Shown: positions 26,343 to 34,568 of the stretch, one piece after another
Layout of the letters: every line of letters begins with the position of its first letter
How positions within the stretch are numbered: the stretch's first letter is position 1
NCBI RefSeq assembly: GCF_004016505.1
Contig: NZ_SACR01000003.1
Coordinates: 496,001-560,000, forward strand
Length of the DNA stretch: 64,000 bases
Reading direction: 5' to 3'
DNA from: Rubrivivax rivuli
Lineage (GTDB): Bacteria > Pseudomonadota > Gammaproteobacteria > Burkholderiales > Burkholderiaceae_C
Program-made: the position numbers and the translations under genes
Notes under the pieces: model-generated
What the model was told of the DNA's origin: nothing
The model's input: the letters and a program-made list of their open reading frames with translations, nothing else
The model's database searches: none

Positions 26343-27007
26343 GGGAAGAGCTTCAAAACAGGCCAGCCGCGCTCTTGCGCGATGCGCTCGAGCGCGGGGC
26401 CGGGGTTGGTGGCCACGGGGGCGCTGACGTGCTCGAGCAGCGGCAGGTCGTTGGTGGAATCGCTGTAGAAGGTGCAGCGCTCGAAATCGGCCAGACGCTG
26501 CCCGCGGGCTGCCAGCCAGGCCTCGACGCGTGTGATCTTGCCTTCGCGGAAGGACGGCACGCCTTCGATGCGACCCGTGACGCGGCCGCTGGCGTCGCGC
26601 TGCAGCGTGGTGGCGATGAGTTCGTCCACACCGAAGAGCCGGGCGATGGGCCGCGTGACGAAGTCGTTGGTGGCCGTCACCACCGCCAGCAGGTCACCGG
26701 CCTCGCGATGGCGCTGCACGAGGTCCAGGGCCTGCGGGTGCAGCATGGGGCGGATGACGATCTCGATGAAGCGTTCCGTCGTGCGCTGCAGTTCGGCCGG
26801 GCTGCGGTCGCGCCACGCCGAGGTGGCGAAATCGACGTAGGCGTCGATGTCGAGCCGACCCTGCAGGTAGTCTTCGTAGAAGCCGTCGTTGCGGCGGCGG
26901 AAGGTCGCGGCGTCGGCCCAGCCCAGCGTGATCAGGAACTCGCCAAAGGCGTGATCGCTGTCCTTCGGGATCAGCGTGCCGTCGAGGTCGAAGAGCGTCA
27001 GGTTCAT
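26339..27007 (-). CDS. HAD superfamily hydrolase, subfamily IB
   Basis: A 222-residue phosphatase-like protein. HAD motif I is LFDLDGTLIPKDSDH at residues 4-18, motif II is VTATND near residue 115, and motifs III/IV are the Lys in EGKITRVEAW and FYSDSTNDLPLLEH. The cap between I and II is the IB type found in SerB-like phosphatases. Related proteins dephosphorylate phosphoserine-like or histidinol-phosphate-like metabolites; the substrate here is not known. It overlaps hda and pcnB by 4 bases each. Confidence 0.85.
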   Translation of the reverse strand: MNLTLFDLDGTLIPKDSDHAFGEFLITLGWADAATFRRRNDGFYEDYLQGRLDIDAYVDFATSAWRDRSPAELQRTTERFIEIVIRPMLHPQALDLVQRHREAGDLLAVVTATNDFVTRPIARLFGVDELIATTLQRDASGRVTGRIEGVPSFREGKITRVEAWLAARGQRLADFERCTFYSDSTNDLPLLEHVSAPVATNPGPALERIAQERGWPVLKLFP

Positions 27008-27705
27008 GCCGCGCGCACCTCGTCGGCGTCGGCCGCACCGCCGGGCTGTTCCGCCAGCATGCGGCGCAGCAGCGGCACGGTCAGGCGCCGGCCTTCGGCG
27101 AGCGCGAAGGTGTCGAGCCGGTCGAAGAGCTTCATGAGGTGCCCGAGGTCGCGCGGGAAATGCGTCAAGAGGTGGTCCATCAGTTCGTCGGGCAGCAGGA
27201 TGCCGCGGCGGTCGCCCTCGCGGCGCAGCGCGGCGCGGGTTTCGGCATCGCTGAGCGGCTGCAGTGCGAACACGTGGCCCCAGGCCAGGCGCGTGCGCAG
27301 GTCGTCGCGCAGCGGCAGGTCCACCGGCGGCAGGCGCCCGGCGGCGGCCACCTGCACGGTGTGGGTGGTGGCGTCGATGAAGAGCGCGAAGGCGGCCTGC
27401 TGAGCGGCGGGCGACAAGGCCTCGCAACGGTCGATGACCACGAGCGCCCAATCGGGCTGCAGCGTCCAGGGCAGGGGCTCTTCGGCATCGAACCAGCCCA
27501 CGCGCTGGCCCTCGGCCTGGCAGCGCGCGGCCAGGCCACGCAGCAGGTGCGTCTTGCCCGTGCCGGAGGCGCCCCAGAGGTAGACCGGGGCCGAGGGCAG
27601 CGCGAGCGCCTGCAGGTGGTGCAAGGCCGCGGCATTGCCGCCCGGCAGAAAGTTGTGCAGGTCGGGTGCGGGCGCGGGGCCGATGGGCAGCGGAATCTGC
27701 TTCAT
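27004..27705 (-). CDS. hda: DnaA regulatory inactivator Hda homologue
   Basis: A 233-residue AAA+ protein related to domain III of DnaA. With the sliding clamp, Hda stimulates DnaA-ATP hydrolysis so that replication does not re-initiate. The first residues MKQIPLPIG form the clamp-binding motif (QxxLPI-like). Walker A is WGASGTGKTHLL and Walker B-like ALVVIDRCEAL; FPRDLGHLMKLFDRLD is the sensor 2 region. It is the third gene of the murJ operon. Confidence 0.9.
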   Translation of the reverse strand: MKQIPLPIGPAPAPDLHNFLPGGNAAALHHLQALALPSAPVYLWGASGTGKTHLLRGLAARCQAEGQRVGWFDAEEPLPWTLQPDWALVVIDRCEALSPAAQQAAFALFIDATTHTVQVAAAGRLPPVDLPLRDDLRTRLAWGHVFALQPLSDAETRAALRREGDRRGILLPDELMDHLLTHFPRDLGHLMKLFDRLDTFALAEGRRLTVPLLRRMLAEQPGGAADADEVRAA

Positions 27706-27721
27706 GGGCGGCGGCAGGGCG

Positions 27722-28585
27722 TCAATGGGCACGGCGTCGCCGTGCCGGATCGGCGGCCGCGAGGGGACCGCGCGCCGTGTCCGTGCGCAGGGCCTCGCCC
27801 GTGGCGAGGGCGCGGGCCGCTTCGTCATGCAGGCCCAGGCGCGCCAGAACGAGGGCCAGGTCCTGGTACTCGGACCAGGCGCTCGGCAGCACCAGCACCA
27901 GGCGGCGCTGCACCGCCAGCCAGCGCGGCAGGTCGCCAGCCTGGCGGTGGATCTCGCGCAGGTTGCGCAGCAGCCGCGCCAGCATCTCGCGCGCACTGGC
28001 GGCCTGCAGCCAGGCGGCCAGCGTCGGTGCACCCAGGCCCATCTCCGGCGCGCGGCGAAAGGGCAGCAGCCGCTCTTCCAGCGCCTGGCGCGTGAGCGAC
28101 TGACCGGTGAAGGGGTCGATCACCACCTCACCACCGGCGACCGCCAGCTTGACGAGGAAGTGCCCGGGGAAAGACACGCCCTGCACCGCCAGCCCCAGAG
28201 GCCGCGCGATCTCGATGTACAGCAGCGCCAGCGTCAGCGGGATGCCGCGCCGCGTGCGCAGCACCTCGGGCAGCAGGCTGTTGCGCGGGTCGTGGTAATC
28301 GTTGACGTTGCCGGCGAAGCCGAGTTCGTGGAAGAAGTACTGGTTCAGCAGGCGCAGCCGCTGCAGCGGGGCCGCATCGGCCGGCACACGCCGGCACAGG
28401 CGCTCGGCCAGGGTGTCCACCTCGGCCAGCGCGGCCTGCACGTCCAGACCGGGCATCTCGTCCTGGGCCACGGCGATGGCGGCCTCCAGCAGCGGCAGGC
28501 TGTCATCGTCTGCCACCAGCGCGGCGAAGAATTCGAGCGCGCTGGGCGCTGCAAACTGCACGGGCGGGGGCAGGGGCAAGGACAT
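27722..28585 (-). CDS. SirB1 family protein (transglutaminase-like with TPR-type tail)
   Basis: A 287-residue protein of the SirB1 family. The transglutaminase-like core shows LNQYFFHELGFAGNVNDYHDPRNS, RRGIPLTLALLYIEIARPLGLAVQGVSFPGHFLVKL and DPFTGQSL. The C-terminal helices (about 200-270) resemble TPR units. No catalytic Cys triad is apparent at the usual place, so enzymatic activity is unlikely, and the biological role is unknown. It lies 15 bases after murJ and 16 before hda. Confidence 0.85.
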   Translation of the reverse strand: MSLPLPPPVQFAAPSALEFFAALVADDDSLPLLEAAIAVAQDEMPGLDVQAALAEVDTLAERLCRRVPADAAPLQRLRLLNQYFFHELGFAGNVNDYHDPRNSLLPEVLRTRRGIPLTLALLYIEIARPLGLAVQGVSFPGHFLVKLAVAGGEVVIDPFTGQSLTRQALEERLLPFRRAPEMGLGAPTLAAWLQAASAREMLARLLRNLREIHRQAGDLPRWLAVQRRLVLVLPSAWSEYQDLALVLARLGLHDEAARALATGEALRTDTARGPLAAADPARRRRAH

Positions 28586-28600
28586 CCGCTGCAGTTTAGG

Positions 28601-30157
28601 TCAGCCGCGGCGCATGAATTGCCGCGGGCGCAGCCCGCAGACGGCCAGCACGCCGAAGTACAGCAGCGCCACGCCGCCCAGCACCGCGGCCACCGCCGCC
28701 ACGCGCAGCGCCCATTGCGCCTGCAGGCCCACCCAGTCGACGCCGAAGGCGGCTGCGGCCAATGCACCGCCCAGCACCGCATTGGCCAGCAGCACCTTGG
28801 CCGCAAAGCCCAGCCAGCCCGGCTGTGGCCGGTAGGTGCCCGCGCGCAGCAGGCCGCCCAGCAGCAGACCGGCGTTGACCAGGGCTCCGAGCCCGATGCT
28901 CAGCGCCAGCCCGGCATGGCCCAGCCAGGGCACGAGCACCACGTTCAGCGCCTGCGTGGCCACCAGCACGCCGATGGCGATCTTCACGGGCGTTCGCACG
29001 TCCTGCCGCGCGAAGAAGGCCGGCGCCAGCACCTTGATGGCCACCAGCCCGAGCAGGCCCACCCCGTAGCCGCGCAACGCCAGCACCGTCATCGCCACGT
29101 CTTCGGCGCGGAAGGCGCCGTAGTGGAAGAGCACCGCCACCAGCGCCTGTGGAAAGATCAGGAGCGCCAGCGCGCTGGGCAAGGCCAGCAGCAGCACCAG
29201 GCGCAAGCCCCAGTCGACCATGCCCGAGAAGGCGGCGGTGTCCTGCCGCGCCTGCGCCGCCGAAAGCTGCGGCAGCAGCACCACGCCCATGGCCACGCCC
29301 AGCAGCGCGGTCGGGAACTCCATCAGCCGGTCGGCATAGGTCAGCCAGGACACCGCACCCACCGCCACGTGCGAGGCGATCTGCGTGTTGATCAGCAGCG
29401 AGAGCTGGGCGACGGACACGCCCAGCAGCGCCGGCGCCATCTGCTGCAGCACCCGCTTCACACCCGGGTGCCGCCAGGCCGCGGCGATGCGCGCCGGCGT
29501 GAGGCCGATGCGCGGGAGGCAGCCCACGCGCGCGAGCGCCGGCACCTGCACCGCCGCCTGCAAGAGCCCGCCGGCCATCACGCCCAGGGCCAGGGCCAGC
29601 ACGGGGTCGTGGCCCCATCGCGGCATCAGCGGCGACAGCCACCACGCGGCGGCGATGACGCTCAGGTTCAGCAGCACCGGCGTGATCGCCGGCACGACGA
29701 ACTGCTTCCAGGTGTTGAGGATGGCCGCGGCCAGCGCCACCAGCGACATGAAGCCGATGTAGGGGAACATCCAGCGCGTGAGCAGCACCGCGGTGTCGAA
29801 ACGCTCCAGGCCCGAGCCCATCATCCACACCAGCACGGGCGCGCCGGCCACCCCGACCACGCAAGTCGCAAGCAGCACCCAGACCAGAACGGTGGCGACC
29901 GCGTCGACCAGCAAGCGTGTGGGCGCGTCGCCCTCGGTGGCGCGCGTGGCTGCCAGCAGGGGCACGAAGGCCTGCGAGAAGGCGCCCTCGGCGAAAAGCC
30001 GCCGAAACAGGTTGGGAATGCGGAAGGCGACGTTGAAGGCGTCGGTGACAGCGCTGGCGCCAAAGGTGGCGGCCACGAGCTGCTCGCGCACCAGGCCCGT
30101 GATGCGCGAGATCAGCGTCATCAACGAAACGGTGGAGGCGGCCTTGAGCAGGTTCAC
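28601..30157 (-). CDS. murJ: Lipid II flippase MurJ
   Basis: A polytopic inner membrane flippase of the MOP superfamily that moves lipid II to the outer leaflet for peptidoglycan synthesis. The 518 residues start (M)NLLKAASTVSLMTLISRITGLVREQL and contain GASAVTDAFNVAFRIPNLFRRLFAEGAFSQAFVPLL, the family signature, then about 14 helices. The start is taken as GTG at 30157, which matches the family N-terminus; an in-frame ATG further up would add an unconserved tail. It is the first gene of a six-gene operon and divergent from rpsT, a conserved order in betaproteobacteria. Confidence 0.94.
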   Translation of the reverse strand: MNLLKAASTVSLMTLISRITGLVREQLVAATFGASAVTDAFNVAFRIPNLFRRLFAEGAFSQAFVPLLAATRATEGDAPTRLLVDAVATVLVWVLLATCVVGVAGAPVLVWMMGSGLERFDTAVLLTRWMFPYIGFMSLVALAAAILNTWKQFVVPAITPVLLNLSVIAAAWWLSPLMPRWGHDPVLALALGVMAGGLLQAAVQVPALARVGCLPRIGLTPARIAAAWRHPGVKRVLQQMAPALLGVSVAQLSLLINTQIASHVAVGAVSWLTYADRLMEFPTALLGVAMGVVLLPQLSAAQARQDTAAFSGMVDWGLRLVLLLALPSALALLIFPQALVAVLFHYGAFRAEDVAMTVLALRGYGVGLLGLVAIKVLAPAFFARQDVRTPVKIAIGVLVATQALNVVLVPWLGHAGLALSIGLGALVNAGLLLGGLLRAGTYRPQPGWLGFAAKVLLANAVLGGALAAAAFGVDWVGLQAQWALRVAAVAAVLGGVALLYFGVLAVCGLRPRQFMRRG

Positions 30158-30167
30158 AAGGGGCGCG

Positions 30168-30222
30168 AGTATAGAGAGCCCGGCGGAGTTGCTACCGCAA
30201 CTCGGCGTCTGCATGCTATACT
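30168..30222. promoter_or_regulatory. Symmetric divergent promoters of murJ and rpsT around a palindrome
   Basis: For rpsT an extended -10, TGCTATACT, lies at 30214-30222. For murJ the minus strand has TATACT at 30168-30173. Both are followed by CG. Centred between them, 24-25 bases from each, is a perfect inverted repeat GAGTTGC-TACC-GCAACTC (30186-30203). Its half-sites contain TTGC-type -35-like bases but are 21-22 bases from the -10 boxes, too far for normal spacing, so it may be an operator. The murJ -10 lies 10 bases before its GTG. Confidence 0.55.
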
Positions 30223-30270
30223 CGACAGTCTTTGCACCTTCCCGACCAGTTCGAAAGCTGAATCTCAAGC

Positions 30271-30573
30271 ATGGCCACTTCGTCCAAAGCCAAGAAGAAA
30301 ACCGTTCGCCTCGCCTCGGGCCGCAAGCGCGCCCGCCAGGACGTGAAGCTGAACGCCGCCAACACCTCGCTGCGCTCGCGCTTCCGCACCGTCGTCAAGA
30401 ACGTGCAGAAGGCCGTGCTGGGTGGCGACAAGGCCAAGGCCACCGACACCTTCAAGACCGCCCAGAGCGTCATCGACTCGGTCGCTGACAAGGGCATCTT
30501 CCACAAGAACAAGGCTGCTCGCCTGAAGAGCCGTCTGGCCGCCAAGGTCAAGGCGCTGGCGCTCGCCGCCTGA
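30271..30573 (+). CDS. rpsT: 30S ribosomal protein S20
   Basis: A 100-residue basic protein binding 16S r[26 protein letters not shown] is longer and richer in Lys/Arg than in E. coli, as in other betaproteobacteria. [17 protein letters not shown] and the end [19 protein letters not shown] are typical. It has its own promoter (30214-30222) and terminator (30600-30632). Confidence 0.97.
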   Translation: MATSSKAKKKTVRLASGRKRARQDVKLNAANTSLRSRFRTVVKNVQKAVLGGDKAKATDTFKTAQSVIDSVADKGIFHKNKAARLKSRLAAKVKALALAA

Positions 30574-30599
30574 CGAACCGGTCAACCAGGTGCAAGAAC

Positions 30600-30632
30600 A
30601 AGGGCCCGCAACAGCGGGCCCTTTGTTTTTTC
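30600..30632 (+). terminator. Rho-independent terminator of rpsT
   Basis: A perfect stem AGGGCCCGC / GCGGGCCCT (30601-30609 and 30614-30622, loop AACA) is followed by TTTGTTTTTT. It lies 27 bases after the rpsT stop and also separates it from the convergent DUF3579 gene. Confidence 0.92.
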
Positions 30633-30659
30633 TGCGGTGCTTGGTCCCGGCTGCGACGC

Positions 30660-30977
30660 TCAGCCACCGCTGGTGTCGGGGGTCGTTTCGCTCACGCGCA
30701 GATGGTTGTCGCGCGCGAAGTTCATGACGAAGTCCCAGGCCATCGGCTCGATGCCCTGCAGCGCCTCGCTGACGATCACGCACTTCACGCCGTCCACCAC
30801 CTGCGGCACGCAGTAGGGCGAATAGCCGATGTAGGCGGCGATGCCGCCGGCGCCGCCGCCGGGTCTGAAGCAGGACATCGCCCCGGCCAAGCGCTCGGCC
30901 CAGTCGCTGGGCCGGAAGGTGCGGCCCTCGAGGGTCAGGCCCTGGATGGTGAACTGGCGGGGTTTTTGGAGGCTCAT
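30660..30977 (-). CDS. DUF3579 family protein
   Basis: A 105-residue protein of a family largely limited to betaproteobacteria. Features include FTIQGLTLEGRTFRPSDWAERLAGAM, a compact middle with YIGYSPYCVP and CVIVSEALQGIEPMAWDFVMNFARDNHL. The motif SDWAERL suggests a small folded cytoplasmic protein; no function is known. It diverges from argD, a conserved neighbour. The ATG at 30977 fits the family start. Confidence 0.85.
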   Translation of the reverse strand: MSLQKPRQFTIQGLTLEGRTFRPSDWAERLAGAMSCFRPGGGAGGIAAYIGYSPYCVPQVVDGVKCVIVSEALQGIEPMAWDFVMNFARDNHLRVSETTPDTSGG

Positions 30978-31148
30978 CGGGGGCGGCCGGCCTTGGGGGC
31001 CCGCCGGGTTCAAGCGCAGGCGCCTGGGCGGCCCGTGCAAGGCCCGCATTGTGCCTTGGGTTTGTTGCGTCGCAGCATCCATGCCGGGGCCTCGCGCCCG
31101 AAGTGACACGCGGGCCTGCCTGTGCATCGACGCGCCAGGGCCCGCCTT

Positions 31149-31200
31149 TAGAATTCGCAGCGCCGGAGCGTGACGGAAACGTCAGCCCCGGCGTTTTGTT
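31149..31200 (+). promoter_or_regulatory. argD leader: -10-like TAGAAT and terminator-like hairpin
   Basis: TAGAAT (31149-31154) is followed by a strong hairpin at 31161-31193: outer stem CGCCGG/CCGGCG, inner stem TGACG/CGTCA, GAAA tetraloop. TTTTGTT follows immediately at 31194-31200. The whole lies 23 bases before the argD ATG, where a terminator would stop argD-argF expression unless regulated. No leader peptide is evident. Confidence 0.45.
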
Positions 31201-31222
31201 CTGGGGCCCGGAAGGAACGACG

Positions 31223-32482
31223 ATGAACGCACCCGAGACCGCGCTGGCCAACACGCTGGCCGCCGCCCAAGCCACCCCTGCCGCCACGGCGCCCGCGCGC
31301 CCGATGCCGCACGTGCTGAACACCTACGGCCGCCTGCCCATCGCGCTGTCGCACGGCCAGGGCTGCTGGGTGTGGGACACCCAGGGCAAGCGCTACCTCG
31401 ATGGGCTGGGCGGCATCGCCGTCAACACCCTGGGCCACAACCACCCCCAGCTGGTGCCGGCCCTGCAGCACCAGCTGACGCAGCTGATCCACTGCAGCAA
31501 CTACTACGAGATCCCGCTGCAGGAGCAACTGGCGAAGAAGCTGTGCGAGATCTCGGGCCTGGCCGGCGCCTTCTTCTGCAACAGCGGCCTGGAGGCCAAC
31601 GAGGCGGCGCTGAAGATCGCGCGCAAGTACGGCCACGACAAGGGCATCGAGAAGCCCGAGGTCATCGTCTACGAGAAGGCCTTCCACGGCCGCAGCATCG
31701 CCACGCTCTCGGCCACCGGCAACCCGAAGGTGCAGGCCGGCTTCGGCCCGCTGGTGGAGGGCTTCGTGCGCGTGCCGCTGAACGACCTGGCCGCGGTGGA
31801 AGCCGTGGCCCAGAACAACCCGAACGTCGTGGCCGTGTTCCTGGAGACCATCCAGGGCGAAGGTGGCGTGAACCCCGCACGCTGGGAGTACCTGCAAGGC
31901 CTGCGCCGCCTGTGCGACGCGCAGGGCTGGCTGCTGATGCTGGACGAAGTGCAGTGCGGCATCGGCCGCACCGGCAAGTGGTTCGCGCACCAGTGGGCCG
32001 GCATCCAGCCCGACGTGATGCCGCTGGCCAAGGGGCTGGGTTCGGGCGTGCCCATCGGCGCCGTGGTCTGCGGGCCACGCGCGCTGAACGTGCTGGGCCC
32101 GGGCAACCACGGCACCACCTTCGGCGGCAACCCGCTGGCCATGCGGGCCGGCGTGGAAACGCTGCGCATCTGCGAAGAAGAAGGCCTGCTGGCCAACGCC
32201 GCCACCGTGGGCCTGCTGCTGCGTGAAGGCCTGCAGCGTGAACTGGGCCACCTGAGCGGCGTGAAGGAGATCCGTGGCGCGGGCTTGATGATCGGCATCG
32301 AACTCGACCGCCCCTGCGGCGTGCTGCTGGGCCGCGCGGCCGAGGCCGGCCTGCTGCTCAGCGTGACGGCCGACAAGGTCATCCGCATCGTGCCGCCGCT
32401 CATCCTCACGGCCGAAGAGGCGGCGCAGATCGTCGTCATCCTCGCGCCCCTGGTGCAGGCCTTCCTGGCCGAAACGGCGTGA
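31223..32482 (+). CDS. argD: Acetylornithine transaminase
   Basis: A 419-residue PLP enzyme of arginine synthesis that transaminates N-acetylglutamate semialdehyde to acetylornithine. Class III aminotransferase blocks are clear: FCNSGLEANEAALKIARKYG, YEKAFHGRSIATLSATGN, LETIQGEGGVNP, LMLDEVQCGIGRTGKWFAHQ and the PLP-Lys in PLAKGLGSGVPIGA. A long Ala-rich N-terminus precedes the domain. GGAAGGA is a strong ribosome binding site for the ATG at 31223. argF follows 13 bases later. Confidence 0.92.
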   Translation: MNAPETALANTLAAAQATPAATAPARPMPHVLNTYGRLPIALSHGQGCWVWDTQGKRYLDGLGGIAVNTLGHNHPQLVPALQHQLTQLIHCSNYYEIPLQEQLAKKLCEISGLAGAFFCNSGLEANEAALKIARKYGHDKGIEKPEVIVYEKAFHGRSIATLSATGNPKVQAGFGPLVEGFVRVPLNDLAAVEAVAQNNPNVVAVFLETIQGEGGVNPARWEYLQGLRRLCDAQGWLLMLDEVQCGIGRTGKWFAHQWAGIQPDVMPLAKGLGSGVPIGAVVCGPRALNVLGPGNHGTTFGGNPLAMRAGVETLRICEEEGLLANAATVGLLLREGLQRELGHLSGVKEIRGAGLMIGIELDRPCGVLLGRAAEAGLLLSVTADKVIRIVPPLILTAEEAAQIVVILAPLVQAFLAETA

Positions 32483-32495
32483 AGAAGGGCTGCGC

Positions 32496-33428
32496 GTGAA
32501 ACCCGGTCATTCGCTGATGCGCCACTACCTGCAGTTCAAGGACCTGCGTGCCGAGGAGTACGGCTACCTTTTCGAGCGCGCCAAGATCATCAAGACGCGC
32601 TTCAAGAACTACGAGAAGTACCAGCCGCTCGTCGACCGCACGCTGGCGATGATCTTCGAGAAGGCCAGCACGCGCACGCGCGTGAGCTTCGAGGCCGGCA
32701 TGTACCAGATGGGCGGCTCGGTGGTGAACCTCACCAGCGGCGACAGCCAGTTCGGCCGCGACGAGCCGGTGGAAGACGCCGCACGCGTGATCAGCCGCAT
32801 GGTCGACATCGTGATGATCCGCACCTTCGAGCAGGCGAAGATCGAGCGCTTCGCCGCCAACTCGCGCGTGCCGGTCATCAACGGGCTGACCAACGAGTAC
32901 CACCCCTGCCAGATCCTGGCCGACGTGTTCACCTTCCAGGAACACCGCGGCTCCATCCAGGGCAAGGTGGTGGCCTGGGTGGGCGATGGCAACAACATGG
33001 CCAACACCTGGCTGCAGGCGGCCGACATCCTGGGCTTCACGCTGCACGTCAGCACGCCCAGTGGCTACGAGCTGGACGCGCGCCTGTCGACGCTGGCCAA
33101 CCCCGGCTGCCTGAAGGTGTTCAAGAGCCCGGCCGCGGCCTGCGCCGGCGCGCACCTCGTCACCACCGACGTGTGGACGAGCATGGGCTACGAGGCCGAG
33201 AACGCCGCGCGCCAGGCGGCTTTCGCCGACTGGTGCGTCGACACGCAGATGATGCAGCTGGCCCAGCCCGACGCTCTCTTCATGCACTGCCTGCCCGCGC
33301 ACCGTGGGGAAGAGGTGGCCGCCGAGGTCATCGACGGCCCGCAGAGCGTGGTGTGGGACGAAGCCGAGAACCGCATGCACGTGCAGAAGGCCTTGATGGA
33401 GTACCTGCTGCTGGGCCGCATCGGCTGA
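32496..33428 (+). CDS. argF: Ornithine carbamoyltransferase
   Basis: This enzyme makes citrulline from ornithine and carbamoyl phosphate. The carbamoyl phosphate site is FEKASTRTRVSFEAG; HPCQILAD and the ornithine-binding FMHCLPAHRGEEV are present. With 310 residues the length is normal. The start is GTG at 32496, supported by GAAGAAGGG 7 bases upstream; an internal ATG at 32517 lacks a ribosome binding site. It is coupled with argD. Confidence 0.96.
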   Translation: MKPGHSLMRHYLQFKDLRAEEYGYLFERAKIIKTRFKNYEKYQPLVDRTLAMIFEKASTRTRVSFEAGMYQMGGSVVNLTSGDSQFGRDEPVEDAARVISRMVDIVMIRTFEQAKIERFAANSRVPVINGLTNEYHPCQILADVFTFQEHRGSIQGKVVAWVGDGNNMANTWLQAADILGFTLHVSTPSGYELDARLSTLANPGCLKVFKSPAAACAGAHLVTTDVWTSMGYEAENAARQAAFADWCVDTQMMQLAQPDALFMHCLPAHRGEEVAAEVIDGPQSVVWDEAENRMHVQKALMEYLLLGRIG

Positions 33429-33438
33429 AGGCTTCCCG

Positions 33439-34101
33439 ATGGCCGGCGCCCACGACCCCGACCTGCTGCGCCTGGCCGCCGACACCTCGGCCGACCTGGC
33501 CGACGAAGCGGCGCTGCGCCGCATCTACAGCACCGGCCCGGGGCCGACTTCGCTGCAGAAGGTGGCCGACCACGTGCACGCGCTGTACCGGCCCTACATC
33601 GAAGCCTCGCCTTTCGCCGTGCTGGCCACATTCGGGCCCGAGGGCCTGGACACCTCGCCACGCGGCGACGCCCCCGGCTTCGTGACGGTGGCCGACGCGC
33701 ACACCCTGCTGCTGCCCGACCGGCGCGGCAACCAGCGCATCGACAGCCTGCGCAACATCGCGCGCGACCCGCGCGTCGCCCTGCTCTTCCTCATTCCCGG
33801 CGTGGGCGAGGCGTTGCGCGTCAACGGCACGGCGCGCATCAGCGCGCTGCCGGCACTGTGCGAACGTTTCGCGGTGCAGGGCCAGCTGCCGGCCTCGGTG
33901 CTGGTGATCCAGGTGCGCAGCGTGTTCTTCCAGTGCGCGCGCGCCCTCAAGCGCTCGGGCCTCTGGAACCCGGCCACGCACGTGCAGGCGGGTACGCTGC
34001 CCTCGCCCGGCGCCATCCTGCAGTGCCTCAGCGAGGCGGCCATCGACGGCGCCGCCTACGACGGCGCGCTGCAGGCGCGCCAGGCCGCCACGCTGTACTG
34101 A
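33439..34101 (+). CDS. FMN-binding pyridoxamine 5'-phosphate oxidase-like protein
   Basis: A 220-residue protein with the split-barrel flavin-binding fold. YIEASPFAVLATFGPEGLDTSPRGDAPGFV and LLPDRRGNQRIDSLRNIARDPRVALLFLIPG are the conserved barrel strands and FMN phosphate contacts of the MSMEG_1061-like group. The C-terminal CARALKRSGLW is also typical. It probably binds FMN; the reaction is unknown. It follows argF by 10 bases and may be transcribed with it. Confidence 0.82.
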   Translation: MAGAHDPDLLRLAADTSADLADEAALRRIYSTGPGPTSLQKVADHVHALYRPYIEASPFAVLATFGPEGLDTSPRGDAPGFVTVADAHTLLLPDRRGNQRIDSLRNIARDPRVALLFLIPGVGEALRVNGTARISALPALCERFAVQGQLPASVLVIQVRSVFFQCARALKRSGLWNPATHVQAGTLPSPGAILQCLSEAAIDGAAYDGALQARQAATLY

Positions 34102-34113
34102 CGGCGCGGCGCC

Positions 34114-34494
34114 TCAGCTGCGCACGAAGGCCGTGACCAGCGGCTCGTCGCCCACCTGCCGGCTGCAGTGGCCGTGCAACTGCGGGTCGAAGGTGGCGCC
34201 CTCGGGCAGGGTGTCGGCCGAGTAGAAGTGGTCGCCGGGCCTGAAGACGCGCTTGCTGCCGTCCTGCAGGCCGATCTCCATCGCCCCGCCCAGCACGAAC
34301 AGCCACTGCGGCTTCTCGGTGCAATGGAAATCGCTGCGGAAGCCCACCGGGCTCATGCGCAACTGCAGCCCGCCGCTGGGCATCAGCGCCGACAGGCGCG
34401 CCTGCGGCTTGCCTTCGGTCAACGGAATCGCCTGCTCGCGGAAACGCGCGCGGCCGTCGGTGTCGGTGTAAAGAATGACCTGGGTGAATTCCAT
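34114..34494 (-). CDS. Cupin domain protein
   Basis: A 126-residue single-domain cupin. The two motifs are only partly conserved (FRSDFHCTEKPQWLFVLGGAMEIGL, then GDHFYSADTLPEG...DPQLHGHCSRQVG), but several His residues that could bind a metal remain. The start at 34494 is chosen over an upstream in-frame ATG because MEFTQVILYTDTDGRA begins the fold. It is divergent from the SDR gene. Function unknown. Confidence 0.75.
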   Translation of the reverse strand: MEFTQVILYTDTDGRARFREQAIPLTEGKPQARLSALMPSGGLQLRMSPVGFRSDFHCTEKPQWLFVLGGAMEIGLQDGSKRVFRPGDHFYSADTLPEGATFDPQLHGHCSRQVGDEPLVTAFVRS

Positions 34495-34568
34495 GGGGCG
34501 GGGCCTGCGTGACGCAAAGCCTGCATGGTGCATCATCGCCGCCGCTCTCCACTCCACGGCTGCTCTTC

